Notes: generated by a model from the sequence alone, not told the origin. A stretch of DNA of 64,000 nt from Zygnema cylindricum (GCA_037447655.1 JBBHKE010000953.1:155001-219000); one strand, 5' to 3'. Positions 47,701 through 59,989 are shown, numbered from the stretch's first letter. Numbers and translations are program-made.

Positions 47701-50700
47701 GTAGAGATTCCAACTCACCAGACAGAGCATACTCCTTTTTTGCTGCCGCGTTCTTAAGCATGTCCACTTCCCGACTGAGTGTTTGTACTTTAGATACAGC
47801 AGCTTCCAGCTCAACACTGCGCTCCGTTAATTGCTGCTTTGAAACTGACAACTCAAGTTCCAGTGCCTCCTTCTCCGCTCCCTCCCCTCTCAGCATCGCC
47901 AGGCTCATTTGAAGTTTCTCTTCGAGCACATCTATGTTCTTCTCAGTATCTGCAATATGCATTGCAAACTTCTCTGCTATTGATTTCTGTTCGACTGTTT
48001 GTTTGCTCATCGAGGCATCAAGTTCTTTGACCCTCTCTGCAAACACATTTCTCTCTGCCACTACGCATGCAAGCTCAGCCCTAGAGCTTTCGAGCTCAGT
48101 TCCTGAAATCTCTGTCATCATCTCCCACCGTCTTTTTTCTAAAGCCCAATCCTCCTCCTTTCTTTGTGCTTGCTGAAGCTCCTCCCTCAGATATTGGATT
48201 TGGTCCGTCAGACTGGCAACCGCTACTTCGCTATTTTTCACCTCGTCCGTTAACTCAACAACTGTTTTCTTTGCCGCATCGGTCTCGGCAGCCGCCTCCA
48301 TCGCCACTGTTGATAATGAGCTTGCTCTACCTTGAGCTTCTACCAACTCCATTTCTAAGAGTGAGCCCTTCTTATTAGCATCTTCCAATGCTGCCTCGAG
48401 CCCTTGAATCTTGGCTTCTAAAGCAAAATTTTCATCCCGCAGCCTTACCATCTTCTCTTCTTGCTCCGACAAAACCACCGATGTTCTCTTTTCAAAATCT
48501 TGCAAAGTCCTCTTCAACACAGAAGCCTCTTTTTCTAAGTCTTGGATCGTTTGAACTGACTCGGACACTCTGTGCTCTAAAGCTGCAACGTTCTGGGAAC
48601 TGTCCAGAGTCAAACGGTCTTTTTCTCTAACAATTTCTTCTAGATATTGTGACTTACTTTTTTCCTTAACCAGCTCTGTACTTGTCTCCGTTAATGCAAT
48701 TTGCAATTCCGTAATGGTCTTCTTGAACTCTTCCGTCAAACTAGCTACTCTGTTTTCAGATTCATCAACATTTTTTTCCAGCAAATCAATTGTTTGTTCA
48801 GCCCCTATTAACTTAGTCTTCAGGGCATCACATTCCTGGTGGGCATCAACCACCTGCTTCTGAAAATCCAAAACGGCCATTTCTCTCTGGTGGATCTCCA
48901 GCTGCATCTGATGCTGCATACTTTCTAAATTACTAGCCCCTTCAGTCCTCAAGCTTGACAATGATTTTTCCAGATCTTCCAATTTATTTGTTTGCACATC
49001 CAGCGCCTCCTGTTTAGATGCAAGTTGCTTTTCTAATTCATTCTTTTCAGACTGCCACGCTGTGGTTATGTTCTCTACTTCAACTTGTCTAGCCAAAAGG
49101 GTCGTCTTTAATTCATCCCTCTGCAAAACTACCTCTTTCCCCTTTTTAACAGCCATGCTCAATTTCTCACGTACTCCTGCCAGCTTCTGCTGTGCTTGGT
49201 TCAGCTCTTCCTTGACAGCCTCGTACTGAACAGAGAGCTTGGCCGTTTCATCACCCATCCTCTCTGCATGAGCGCTAAGGACATCCACCTCAGAATTCCT
49301 GGCAGAGAGAAGGGCTTCTGTTTGGCTTAACTTTCCTCCTAAAGCCTCTCCTTCGGATTCTTTACTCGCAACATAGCTCTGCAGCCTGAGCACCTGCTGC
49401 ACCAAACCTTCATTTTGCTCCCTCAATAACTCAGCCTGTTTCCATCCCTCACCAGATGTTGAGTTTTCCTCCCTCAATGTGGAAATTTCCTCCTTCGCCA
49501 CCATCAGTTCTGAGTTTAATTTTTTAATTGCCACCAATTCAGCCTCCATTTCCGCCAATGACTTGAGTGTTGCCGCCAATGAATCATCCACTGCATTCCT
49601 CTCAGCAACATCCTTCGCCCGGGCTTCCTGAAGGGCTGCAACCGTAAGCATCATCGTCTCGTGCTGACCTCGGCTTATAGCCAGATCCTCCTCCAGGCGC
49701 TCGCTTCTCATTCGTTCACCCTCCAATGCTGCCTCCTTCTCCGCCACGTCGGCTTCAAGCTTAAACTTGTCCAACTCCAACCGTTTGTAACGCTGCGCAG
49801 CCGTGGAAACCTGCTTTGTCAGTTCCATGGCAGACTTATGCATATCTGCCTGCATTTTCAACAATCTCTTTGTCTCTTCATCCTGGTCAGACCTAACCTC
49901 CTGTTTAAATCGCTCCAGAGCTACATGTCTATCGTTCTCAAGAAAAGCTACACGTTCATCTCTTTCCTTCAGCAATCGTTTCACCTCGTTCATCTCCATT
50001 GTGTGCCTTTCAACAAGATCCACAATTGTCGCACTGTTAGTTGTACTAGATCTCATCTCTCCTGAGGTATACAACTTAAGCCTCCCAAATCCCTCTCCAC
50101 CTCCACCTTCCGATTTGACAAGTGCAAGCTCTTTTTCAAGACTCCTGATTCTCTCACTCTTTCTCTCCATATCCAAACGAACGGCATCTTGAGTCCAGCC
50201 CAAAGGTTGCATATCGAGGACAGAGGATAAACGCCTTTGTAATTCTGCAACCTTTACTTCCAGTCGCTCCACATACTTATCCTTCTTTTCTGTCTCAATC
50301 TCACCAAAACTCTTGGAGACAACAAGGCTGTTATTGGCGCTTGGTTCATTGTTCGAATGTGGGACTATGTGATTGGGACCCTGTCGTCTAGTCAACCACT
50401 TAGAACTGGCAGCACCTCTCATGTGTGTCAAGAGGGGAACAGCCTCAAGCCTAGTAGAAGAAGAAGGAGACATAGACGACACGGGCCGTAGGAGTTCTCC
50501 TTGCCCAGTGACAGTAGGCGATGCTGACACCTGCATGGATGCGTATAATGGTGGACCTCTCAGCGCCTAGTTGAACTCTACTTGCTGAACCTTTTCAGGT
50601 ATTGTGCAAGTAATAAAAGTAGACAGTCTATGCTTGGTAAACTGAGAAAACGGGTCCTGTACCCGTAGCACTACGAGATTGGGAAATGCCTTTCAGATTT

Positions 50701-51989
50701 AGACATGGCAAAGACATACAGATGGCTGCAATAAATGCAGCAAGCTGCAACCATTGGCAGAGGCGTCAAAATGGGATCTGCAATCACTTATCGGAAGACA
50801 GAGGCTCGCACCATTTGCAAAGCCAAGAGCTGAGTCCCTTTCCCTCAATAGTTGATTAGTGTTGTTGCATTTCCTTGGATGCAGGGAACAGCATTGTCCA
50901 CCTAAGCTTCGATACTTTGACATGCATACAGAGTATGACATTTTATCTCTAAAACGGCGTGACCAAGAAACAAAAAAGTGAAAAAAAGAATCTCAGCTCC
51001 TTTTGAAAAGGCAAAAAAAAAAAAAATCAACAAGGTTAAACGAGGAAGGCTCTGCTCTGTGTGACAAAGAATAAGATAAGTATATATATTACCTGCTGCA
51101 GTTGAGATATGTCGTCGGTGTCCATGGAGAACGTTGAATCGGAACTTCCCTCCTCAATACCAAAAGTACGAGCTCGACCTTGCTCTGAGTCTCTGGCAGT
51201 AGGAGTCCCTTCTGGAGTATGAAAACCTTCAGGATCAGCAGAACCATCATCTTCCTTCCTGATAACTGCACTGGGAGCTGTAAGTCGAATAACGCCTGGT
51301 GTTCTCAAGATCTCAATAGGACCTTCCACCTCTCGTTTGTCAGTGCCTTTTTCCTCATTATCTTTCATTTTCCCTGAAGAAGACTTCTCTATATTGAACA
51401 ACGGCGGCGCAATGCCACCATAGTTTCCTGCCCCACTCTCTGAAGAGGAATTAGTGTGACTATCAACAACCTGAGAATCAGTGCGTATTGCCACATCGCA
51501 CTCCTTGACTTCTGACAGGTGTGCTGATGCAATGGATTGCCCTGACAAATTCTTCGAGTTGGCAAATTCTGTGACTTCCCTATGACTCTCTGTAGGTGAA
51601 ATTGAGCTCTCAATGGAGCCCCCATTCAGATCGGGGGTGTTTCCAACAGCAGAGGAGGCAGAAGAAACAGCCTCAGTGGGCTTTGAATGACGAGCAACCT
51701 CTGGTTGAGAGCTCTTGAGAGCTGCTGACTTTTGACTTTGTTTTTTGCGGAACTCTTCCAGCTGTCACAGCACAGAACAGCACAGTCAATCAGTAATGAG
51801 CAGCAAATACTTCACAAGTAAGTAACAAGGTTAAGGGTAGGTGACAAGGTCAAACAGGAGAACAGCGCAGGGATACATGAAAAAAATTCAAACTCGAAAT
51901 ATAGCCGAGAAGGCACAAAATTTGCAAGTACAACTGTTCAGCTCACTTACTCTTTTCTTCCCCGCAGAGAGGAAGGAGCTTTTCTCCAT
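38706..51989 (-). CDS. Giant tail-anchored coiled-coil protein, TNO1-like, ten exons (about 3,115 aa)
   Basis: Exons: 51989-51951, 51761-51093, 50530-47357, 47012-42851, 42475-42285, 41934-41500, 41092-40823, 40716-40521, 40290-40194, 38820-38706; all phases fit. The N-terminus, MEKSSFLSAGKKRLEEFRKK, matches the AGxxKLxxFRxKK opening of large plant coiled-coil proteins. Residues 15-235 are Ser-rich and disordered. Heptad-type coiled coil then runs almost to the end. It includes two copies of the plant signature around EKLSMAVKKGK (about residue 692) and REKLQRAVKKGKT (about 2267). A basic SPAP/TPGK segment follows. The last two exons give SAMDSFDRL and NPGARIGLLIYWLGLHLWMA, a single membrane span four residues or so from the C-terminus. 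This is the layout of the Arabidopsis trans-Golgi tether TNO1, which binds SYP41. If exon 8 is read through, the protein ends early at 40450 without an anchor. Confidence 0.85.
44641..44808 (-). repeat. In-frame 84-bp tandem duplication in the coiled coil
   Basis: 44641-44724 and 44725-44808 are direct repeats, starting GCAAGTGCATCTTTGAC and GCAAGTTCATCTTTGAC on the + strand. In the protein this duplicates 28 residues (KLAEELE-RE-EAIKEA-KVKD and its partner), exactly four heptads, so the coiled-coil register is preserved. Confidence 0.8.
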
Positions 51990-52319
51990 TCTCCTCCAGG
52001 CTCCAGCGCACGCGCTGGGAGCTCAGCGCTGTGCCTGCCAAAGAACATTTACGGTACAACAACACTAATATTGAGTATAACAAAGCTTTCACCTAGCCAG
52101 CTGCTGTAGCCTGTAGCATTACGCCTGGGTTCATTTCGGCGCTATGGTATGAGTATTTTCATAATTAGGGTGAAGTTCCATTAGACGAAAAGTTAGGTTG
52201 TTTACAGAAATTCGGACCTCTCCGTACTACGACGTACCTCTTATTTTGTTTTTATTCGGAAAACAACATTACAGAGAATCTTGCCAATATTCTCCAAAAG
52301 TCTTGGAGTTAACAATGAC

Positions 52320-52625
52320 CATAGTTCAAAAGTAGGCGTTTTTATTGTAGGCCTTTGGTCGGCGCCTTTATCGTAAGTTGTGTTATGGGCTTTTCATGTG
52401 ATCTTCTTAGATCACTTCTTTGATCAACGACCGTCCGATCGTCCGAATCTGACGGTGTAAATAAATTTTTTTGGTCCGAATGTTTTAATTGGTCCAATTT
52501 TTGATCCGAATGTTTTAATTGGTCCGGATAGGTCCGAATACAATATGGGTCTTAAGGTCATATTGTATGTTTTGCATACAATAGGCATATTGTATGGGCC
52601 TACTTTCACCTACTTTAGAACTATG
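52320..52625. mobile_element. hAT-type MITE, copy 2 (306 bp, reverse orientation)
   Basis: It has the same CATAGTTCAAAAGTAGG terminal repeats as copy 1, flanked by a perfect 8-bp repeat ACAATGAC (52312-52319, 52626-52633). It lacks part of the copy 1 interior and instead has a directly repeated CCGAATGTTTTAATTGGTCC (about 52476-52496 and 52506-52526). Confidence 0.9.
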
Positions 52626-53049
52626 ACAATGACCGTTGAATATTTTTTCGCGAAGCATTAGCTTCGAAAGTTTCTGTAATTGACTAATTGGTACATCACC
52701 AATTACAGAAAAATTTGAGCCGCGACACATTGGATAATGAGCATACGTGACAACATGGCAACCAACGGAAATCAAAAAATTTCGCACACGATAACCGCAT
52801 TCAAAAATCCAACAGAAAATACAAACGAAATGTCGTAGCGCACTTTCGTCACGCTATTTCTATTAGCGCCCATTCGTCACACTATTTCTGGCAACGCTCA
52901 TTCGTCACGCGAAAAAACAGGAACCCTAAAAAAATGAGGTGGTATCTAATAAGGGTATGTCCCCATGTACTTGTAACTTAGCGAACTTACTTTGTATTTT
53001 AGCGCGGATCCGGCGGACCCGCTTTTCAAGTGTCCCTATGTGTAAGAAC

Positions 53050-53690
53050 CATAGTTCAAAAGTAGGTGAAAGTAGGCCCATACAGTATGCCTATTGTATG
53101 CAAAACATACAATATGCCCTTAAGACCCATATTGTATTGGTCGAAAAATGAAAAAAAAGGTTAAGAGGGTTGAGTTGCACATCGATCGATAGAGAATTAA
53201 ACGGCATGTCTAAATTTTGAAAAAAAATCGGACAAAAAATATTTTTTCTGTGAATTTTGAGGTGTTTTTTATTTCAACCGTCAGATTTAGACGATCGGAC
53301 GGTCGCTGATCAAAGTAGCGATCTTAAGAAGATCACATGAAAAGCCCATAACACAACTTACGATAGGACAATTTGTCATATTAGCGTCTGCAATTTTGAA
53401 GGCCACACTAAATAAAGCCTCAAATTGACCAACCAGGTTGCCCGTCCGCGTTTTTTTTTTTTTTTTCCGGGTTTTTTTTCCGGCGGAATGTCATCCTACG
53501 CCGCGTCAGTTCGCTAAAAAATTTCGTCAGGTGGCGTGCGCTGTACTATGATCATACGTCATATTCGTACGATCGTACAAGAGTGTCCGCAACTCACACC
53601 CATACAATATGCCTACTCTACGCGAGTTTAGTGCCAAGTTTTGTGCGCCTACCAAAGGCCTACCATAAAAACGCCTACTTTTAAACTATG
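53050..53690. mobile_element. hAT-type MITE, copy 3 (641 bp, with extra internal DNA)
   Basis: The terminal repeats match copies 1 and 2, and the flanking 8-bp repeat is GTAAGAAC (53042-53049, 53691-53698). About 53050-53366 follows copy 1 closely. Then roughly 280 bp of unrelated sequence (53367-53647, including a T-run and a second ACCCATACAATATGCCTA) replaces a few bases before the common right end resumes at CCTACCAAAGGCC. Confidence 0.9.
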
Positions 53691-54633
53691 GTAAGAACGT
53701 ATCGTAAGTTACGTTTGTGACGATTGTATACGTCGACAATACTGTGACGGTTGTCAACGTCTACAATCTTTGTTGTCGGACGTTATTTTTTGGAACTGCT
53801 TGTGTGACGTCGCATGTCTTACCGTGACATTGTAGACGTACCCCCTTCCACCCTGTACCGTTTCACGGTTGAAGAAGTTGCGCTTTGCCTTAGCGTCCCC
53901 TGTCCGGTCGACGTGAAATGGCATCGGAATTTCGAGACCCCTGCAAAAAAATAATCCGTACTGGACGAAAACGGACAAAACCAAACAAAAAGTGAAATTT
54001 TCTTTGTCGTATTAAATGCAAACGGACAAAATATAGCGACTTCCGTACTTTCCTTTGTCTTTGAAAATCGTGTGAAATACTTCGAAAATTACGGCACGTG
54101 CGAATATGTGTTCCTATTTGTTTACAAAAAATCCCTAGTTTTAAATCACATCGCGCATGTGTTTTAAAGATAAGGTTGAAGATGACGTTTTTTGTCGTCG
54201 AAGTGGGTCGAAAAAAACAAGACTACAATTTTTCGTACATCCTAAGTTCGAGGGTGACGCAAATTGTACTCTACAAATTTGCGATTCCTTTGTACGATTG
54301 GAACTTAGGCAGTACGACGCTAAGTTTTACTGGAAGACGACAGAAAAAAACCATTACTTATGCACATGGGGACACACCGTAAGGCGTCTGCAAAGAGTAC
54401 AAAAGTTTTGTTGCACGATGACCTGGTACGCACATAGATGGTACACAAATGAAGATTTTTGGTCGGTGTAAAAATCATTGACGATTTTAAATATCAAATC
54501 TATAGTTACGTGGCGCCACTCTTTTGCTAACACGTGGAATACACACTCTGCGCAATGGAACTTCGTTCAAAGTGCAGCATCCTCTAATGTTGGCCGTACG
54601 ATTACATAATGTCGTAATGGAACCTCACCCTTA

Positions 54634-55343
54634 GGGTAAGGTTCCATTAGGGGAAAAATGTCGTTGTTTACTGAAAGCCATACAATTGCCTACAGTGCTG
54701 TACCAAAAAAAAAATGTCAGAAAAACAAGCTTATTAAATGAGCGATTTGATTCTCCACGTTTATGGGCGTAAACGTGGACCGTTGGATGCGTAATCGGAT
54801 ACGCCATCGTCTAACACTTTAAGTTCGCAACAAGTGGCCCAGAGTTTTTAGCATTCAATTTTTAGCGCCTGAACGAATAGCATCGTACCTCGTGGAAAAG
54901 TGGAAAAATATCCACGACGACCGCGCGACAAGGTGGGTACCCGTTGCGTATAACATGTGCCTTCCGCCAGGGAGGATGCGAGGCCACCGGAAGCCGCAAG
55001 AAAATCTTTGAACGAAGGATATTGTTTCACGCTTCTGTTGCCATCCACGAACCATTCTGACATTTTCGTACGCTTTTACAAATCTTGAGTTTCGTCCGCC
55101 CGTACATATTTTATTCAATACGTCGTACGAGTCACTTTTTACCTTCGCTGGTACAAATATGTGGCCACAATTTGCTTTCGGAGATACTTTGAAGATTACC
55201 CAAATCGTGTCCATCCATTACGTGGACAAATCATAGTGTGTCACGCAAATAAAATGTCAGTTACTGACCCCGACACAATGGAACGATAGCTTCAGTCAAC
55301 AATTTTTTGACGTTTACTGAGACCGCCTAATGGAACAACGCCC
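54634..55343. mobile_element. PIF/Harbinger-like element B (710 bp)
   Basis: The ends are GGGTAAGGTTCCATTAGG and the inverted GGGCGTTGTTCCATTAGG. It is flanked by TTA at 54631-54633 (shared with element A) and 55344-55346. The subterminal GTTTACTGA near the left end is echoed at the right end and in element A, so the two are relatives. The minus strand carries overlapping open frames of 119 and 71 codons without recognisable domains. Confidence 0.7.
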
Positions 55344-55599
55344 TTAGTTGCAATACAACGGGCACAAAACGGTGCAAAATGTACATTATTCATGTACAAT
55401 GTACAACTAACGGGTTAAAACGACAAATCATTTCCGATTTCGCCGGCTTTTACTGTCTATGTTTGTCACGGTGACTTCTATTAGATGCTCCATTCCGTGA
55501 AATCCGCAATCATAAAATGTTGTAAAAAAAAAAGTATCAGGGTACTTTCGCTGGTAACCGAAACTTAGTCTAGTTACTTTGTTGTTTAGCGAAGATTCT

Positions 55600-56500
55600 C
55601 CGTACAGCTTTCACAGCATTCGTAGGTAAAGAAATGAAATTGTAACTTTAGATTGTGACGGATGTAGACGTGGGTATAATTTGTGACGATTGTAGACGAG
55701 TACAAAACCCGTGACAATTGATGACGTTTACAAAATAAAGACGGTTGTATACGTCTAGCTACTTGTGACACTGTAGATATTTAGGGTTTGTGACCTTTTG
55801 ACGTCACGCGTACTTATGATAGCGTCAACGTCAAAAATCCCAAAACATTCCGCCATGGTTTCCCGACTTTGTTTTTCCGTTTGTTCTCACTCTACTTGCC
55901 ACCAAAATAAGCTAAAAGACAGCCACAATAAATAATTTTTATAGATCTTTCATTTGATACCTTTCTTGCCTATTTTCATTGCAAGAATTGTGAGATAGAC
56001 GATTAGTGGGAGAGGGAGAGAGAGAGAGGCGCTTTCACGGACTTCGCTTTTGTGAAATGGCGTCCGTTGGTCGAAACCCCCCCCACGGCCCCTATAAGGA
56101 AAAAAGTCACGCACAGGCTGGAAACGTGCGGTGGGTTAATTTTTTAGTACTCCGCGCTCAAAAATTGTAAAAACCTCCGGCACGTCCGACCGCATCTGCC
56201 TATTCGTTTACCTTATGGAACTTTATTTAAAATCACCTCGCGAGGTTATTATATATAAAGTTTGAAGATGAGATGGAAGGACGCGAAATTGGGTCGAAAT
56301 GCGCTAAACGACAAACTGCTTTGCGCTAGACGACAAATTACAGTACATTTAAAGTTGTAAGGTAACGCAACTTGTACGGTGTCAATTTCAATTTTCTGGT
56401 ACGGATGCGGATTTTCTTGTTTTTTTCTAAGTTATGGAGGAAAACGAAAGAAAATAACTGTAACTTTAGCACATTTGAAAGTACCCTTACACGCATGAAA
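55600..56500. repeat. Partial copy of the element A interior
   Basis: It matches about 53700-54380 in order: GTGACGATTGTAGACG words, a GGCACGT-CGAC/GCACGTGCG block, TTTAAAATCACCTCGCG versus TTTAAATCACATCGCGC, AAGTTTGAAGATGA versus AAGGTTGAAGATGA, and GTAACGCAACTTGTACGG versus GTGACGCAAATTGTACTC. The ends are not defined. Confidence 0.55.
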
Positions 56501-56820
56501 CTTAGTAGAACACTATAATAGGTAAATATCGTATTCTACCATTAAGCTAGTATTCTAAATATCCAAAATTGAAATAAGTACATTGTGTATTGCTATTAGT
56601 GTTAATGTTTTTTTTGCCACTTTAAACATTTTTTCTCTGTACACGATTGTCCGATTTTAGATATGACGGCTGCGATTGAAAGCAACGATTCTCACCTTCG
56701 AATTGGCGGTCTCCATGTGAAAATAGGACAAGTGTGTGAGAAGAAAATATGTTTTATGTGGCGAACAAAATTTGCACACTAATAGCAATACCCGGTGTAG
56801 TTGAAATGTATATAAAAAAA

Positions 56821-57170
56821 CTAGTGTTGTGTATCGGCATGTAACTCATCGCAAAAAAATCGATATAGATAGTGATTGGTTATATCGGTTATTGAATGGT
56901 GAGGGGTCTCGATATATCGCTCCGAGACAAACAAATTCCTTATCGACGATAAATAGAAAAAATATAGTACGTTACATAATAGTACTTTATTATTTGTTGT
57001 ATTATATTAGTGACTATCTATAGCATGGCATGCCACGTATGACAATCCGTACTTTGTATAACGTGAGTTCAGTAAGGACAGCGAAGTATATTTACGTTAC
57101 GAAAAAACAAAAAAAAATAGTTTATAGCATTAAAAATATAGTACCGAAACAAAAAAATTCAATCACATGC
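56821..57170. mobile_element. Left end of an older hAT element (interrupted)
   Basis: It begins CTAGTGTTGTGTATCGG and stays alignable with the start of the element at 57179: GGTCTCGATATATCG, CCGAGAC-AACAAATTCC, GTGACATGCC/GGCATGCCA and GGACAGCGAAG all occur in both. Homology to that element stops where the younger copy begins, as expected if the younger one inserted here. Confidence 0.6.
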
Positions 57171-57719
57171 TAATATGATTAGTATTGTGTATCGGTAAAA
57201 AAATGATCGCGATAACACCGATACTGATAGTTATCAGTTATCGAACAGTCAGAGGTCTCGATATATCGTTCCGAGACCAACAAATTCCATATCGGCAATA
57301 ACTTAAAAAATATATAGTACGCATACTATAGTACTATATAATATACTATATTCTATTATTTACATTATATAACGTGGCATGCCAAGTACAAGAATTTGTT
57401 CCATATCTATTTAACTAAAAATTATTACGGACAGCGAAGCACATAAACGTAAACAAATTTAACATAATACTTTGTAGTTCTAAAACTATAGTACCAAAAC
57501 GCAAAAAAATAAAATACATTGTAAAATTTGTGAATCAAATTTTTTTCGAAAAAAAGACGAACATACGAAAAAAAGCAGACAAGCACATCCGTCAGAATGG
57601 CGCCATTTACAGCCACCATATTTTGAAAATTTTGTAACCAGGCATCATTTATATGAGGAAATACTTATAAAATAGTAAAAAACTAAAATTACATATTTTT
57701 TCATTTTGATGATTATCAA

Positions 57720-59770
57720 GAAACTGTAGGAGGAGAGGAGGATGGGACACAGATTTTTGACGAGGAGGTACAAGAGACTGAAAATGTCAAATAATTATAG
57801 AACTTAAAAAAAAATAACAAGGAATGCAAACATGTTAAAGAAGACATTCCAAAAAAGAGCAGTATGGAAAGTATGGTAGCATTTTAAGGTATTGCACGAT
57901 GGCAAACATTATCATAAGGCATTTTGTAATCACTGTGACATGTTTGTGGCTAGAGGAATGTAGCATGCATGTGGCTAAAAGAATGTAGCATGCATGTGGC
58001 TAAAAGAAAATCGCCGAGCTTTTCAAATTCAGTGTCTCACCTAAAGCATAAGCACAAAAATCTCTTCGCAGTCGGGAAACTAAAGGAGATTGAAGAGAAA
58101 CCAAGAGCCCTTGAGGACTTCATCAATAAAGAAACTGCCAGCTCTTTTAAAGACAAGTGCCGACTCTTTTAAAGACAAGTTCATTCGGTGATCATTTTCG
58201 ATTCGCAACCACTACATGTGGCAAAGAGCGTGGAGTTTCGCGAGATGATCAAAGGGTTAGCACTGAAGACAACAATCCCAGATCCACGTGGATTAACGTC
58301 CAAAATAGAGGAGATAAGCATAAAGATCTGTGTAAGATTAGCAAAACTACTTGAAAGAGAGACCCTTAGTGTAACTTTAGACACATGGACTTCATTTTCT
58401 AATGAATCTTATTATTCATGGACTGCCCATTTGATCAATTCAAAATGGGATCTCTTAACTGTATGCTTATATTGTTCCCTTTTCCGGGAGTTACACAACG
58501 GAAGCCATAAAATAAAATTATAATGACATAATGGCAAGGTACAATATTTATAAAAGTGCAGTGGCAGTTTGTGTGACTAACACTACGGATGCAATTAAAA
58601 AAGGCGGTAAAGCTATGTTGTGTGATTGGCACGAGTGTGTTTACCACTTCCCAGAGTTGGTCACCGGGAAATTATTTGCAGGTTCAGGTGTGTCAGCACA
58701 CTTGAGAACTACCAGAAATCTAGTAGGGTTTTTTAAAAGCTCTCGAGGGCAAACAACATTTTCAAAATTTAGCCACTCAATTATGAATTAAGTGGAAGTC
58801 ATTGGTGCTTGATTTAACTACAAAGTGGTTGTCTAGTTATTCTATGTTTGCTTCAATTTTATAATTTAATAAACCATTATGTGCTTTGATGATAACAACG
58901 GTTCCAATAAATGCAAAACTAAGCGAAGAGTCATGGATTGTTATTGAAAGAGGTGTCACTCTTTTGAAGCCTTTTATGGTGGCTCAAAGAGTTTTGGAAT
59001 AAGAAAGTTATGTCAAATTGAATTGGGTTCCCATTATTATTAACTTACTTCTTAAAAGTTTGAAGAGCTTGGTTCATGACCCGTCAATTGAAAATGATAA
59101 GCATTCGGCAATTCACCTAATTGTATCCAAAATAGTTTCCAATTTTGAAACTCGGTTGGGCACTCTTGAGCTTGCACTCCCCATAAAAATGTTTATCGTT
59201 TGAGCGTTGGATCCTAGGACAAAACAACTTTTTTTTTCTTCATTAGAACAAGACAAAGTTTGGCATGATTTACTTTATGTTTTGCGGTAAAATTTTGACG
59301 TGGAGGTGTTAAGTTCTCAACCTTTAGATGTTAGTGTCGATGGTGGAATCTTAGAAAGTGAAAATATGTCTATCGTAAAAGGGGTGGCTACAGAAAATGA
59401 AGACGATGATGATATTTTTGTGACCCTAAAAATATATTTACCGATGTCTTCAACATCCGAAATAGATGGTCCCCCTACAAATTCTGATCATGACCTCACT
59501 CAAGACGAGTTCAAGGTCCATTTGCTTATGAAATCCAACCTCACAAAAAACGCATTATTTTAGAGCATTTGGAGAGTAAGCCCGATAACCCTTTAAAATG
59601 GTGGGCCGGAAAATGTCACATTTTCCAGCATTGAGCTCATTAGCTCGAATAGTTCTAGCAATTTCGCTACTCCGACTCTTTCGGAGCAGGTATTTTCAGC
59701 GCCCGGTCAAATTGCCACGGCAAAACAAAATCAGCTAAGTCCGGGGTCCGATGAAAATATGGTTTTTTGA
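57720..59770 (+). pseudogene. hAT transposase pseudogene
   Basis: Fragments follow hAT order. A BED zinc finger comes first (FCNHCDMFVA, then VSHLKHKHKNLFA, about 57915-58065). The catalytic-core opening LSVTLDTWTSFSN is near 58365-58400 and WTAHLINSKWDL near 58420. A middle part has LVGFFKSS near 58720 and a SKIVSNFETRLG block near 59130. Last is a C-terminal hAT dimerisation segment (LSEQVFSAPGQIATAKQNQL, about 59670-59735). Stops and frameshifts separate the pieces, so no functional enzyme is encoded. Family membership is secure, activity is not. Confidence 0.8.
57945..58010 (+). repeat. 25-bp unit repeated 2.6 times inside the BED-finger region
   Basis: TGTGGCTAAAAGAATG plus TAGCATGCA (first copy with two changes) repeats at 57945, 57970 and 57995. 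The relative at 62.4 kb has a single copy, so the expansion is specific to this element and contributes to its frame breakage. Confidence 0.85.
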
Positions 59771-59989
59771 AAAGAATCGTGGAAACCAACGTAGCCCCTG
59801 CTAAATGTTTGTGATGAAAAAGGGAAGGCTATTGAAAGAAAAAGATGTAACGATGATATTGTGGGAAATACGGTATTTCGATATGAAAAACGACCAAGAT
59901 AATCGCGAAAATTACTTGGAGATTAGTGGAAATGATCATCCAAAAAAATTAATAAACGGAATTTTTTAATTTTATGGTACATTTTTAGC

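Larger units (their letters stand above)
52168..54630. mobile_element. PIF/Harbinger-like element A (2,463 bp)
   Basis: The ends are GGGTGAAGTTCCATTAG and the inverted GGGTGAGGTTCCATTA. Both sides are flanked by TTA (52165-52167 and 54631-54633), the target of PIF/Harbinger elements. The interior is rich in TGTGACGATTGTAGACG-like words and has open frames of about 100 codons (54157-54471 among them) that I cannot match to a transposase, so it appears non-autonomous or decayed. Two hAT-type MITEs have inserted into it. Confidence 0.7.

Noticed and set aside
54098-55214. Open frames of 94-119 codons in PIF-like elements A and B, considered as transposase or DNA-binding protein
   Set aside because: I could not see a DDE or Myb-like pattern, and the frames overlap one another, so they are left as undefined interior of the elements.
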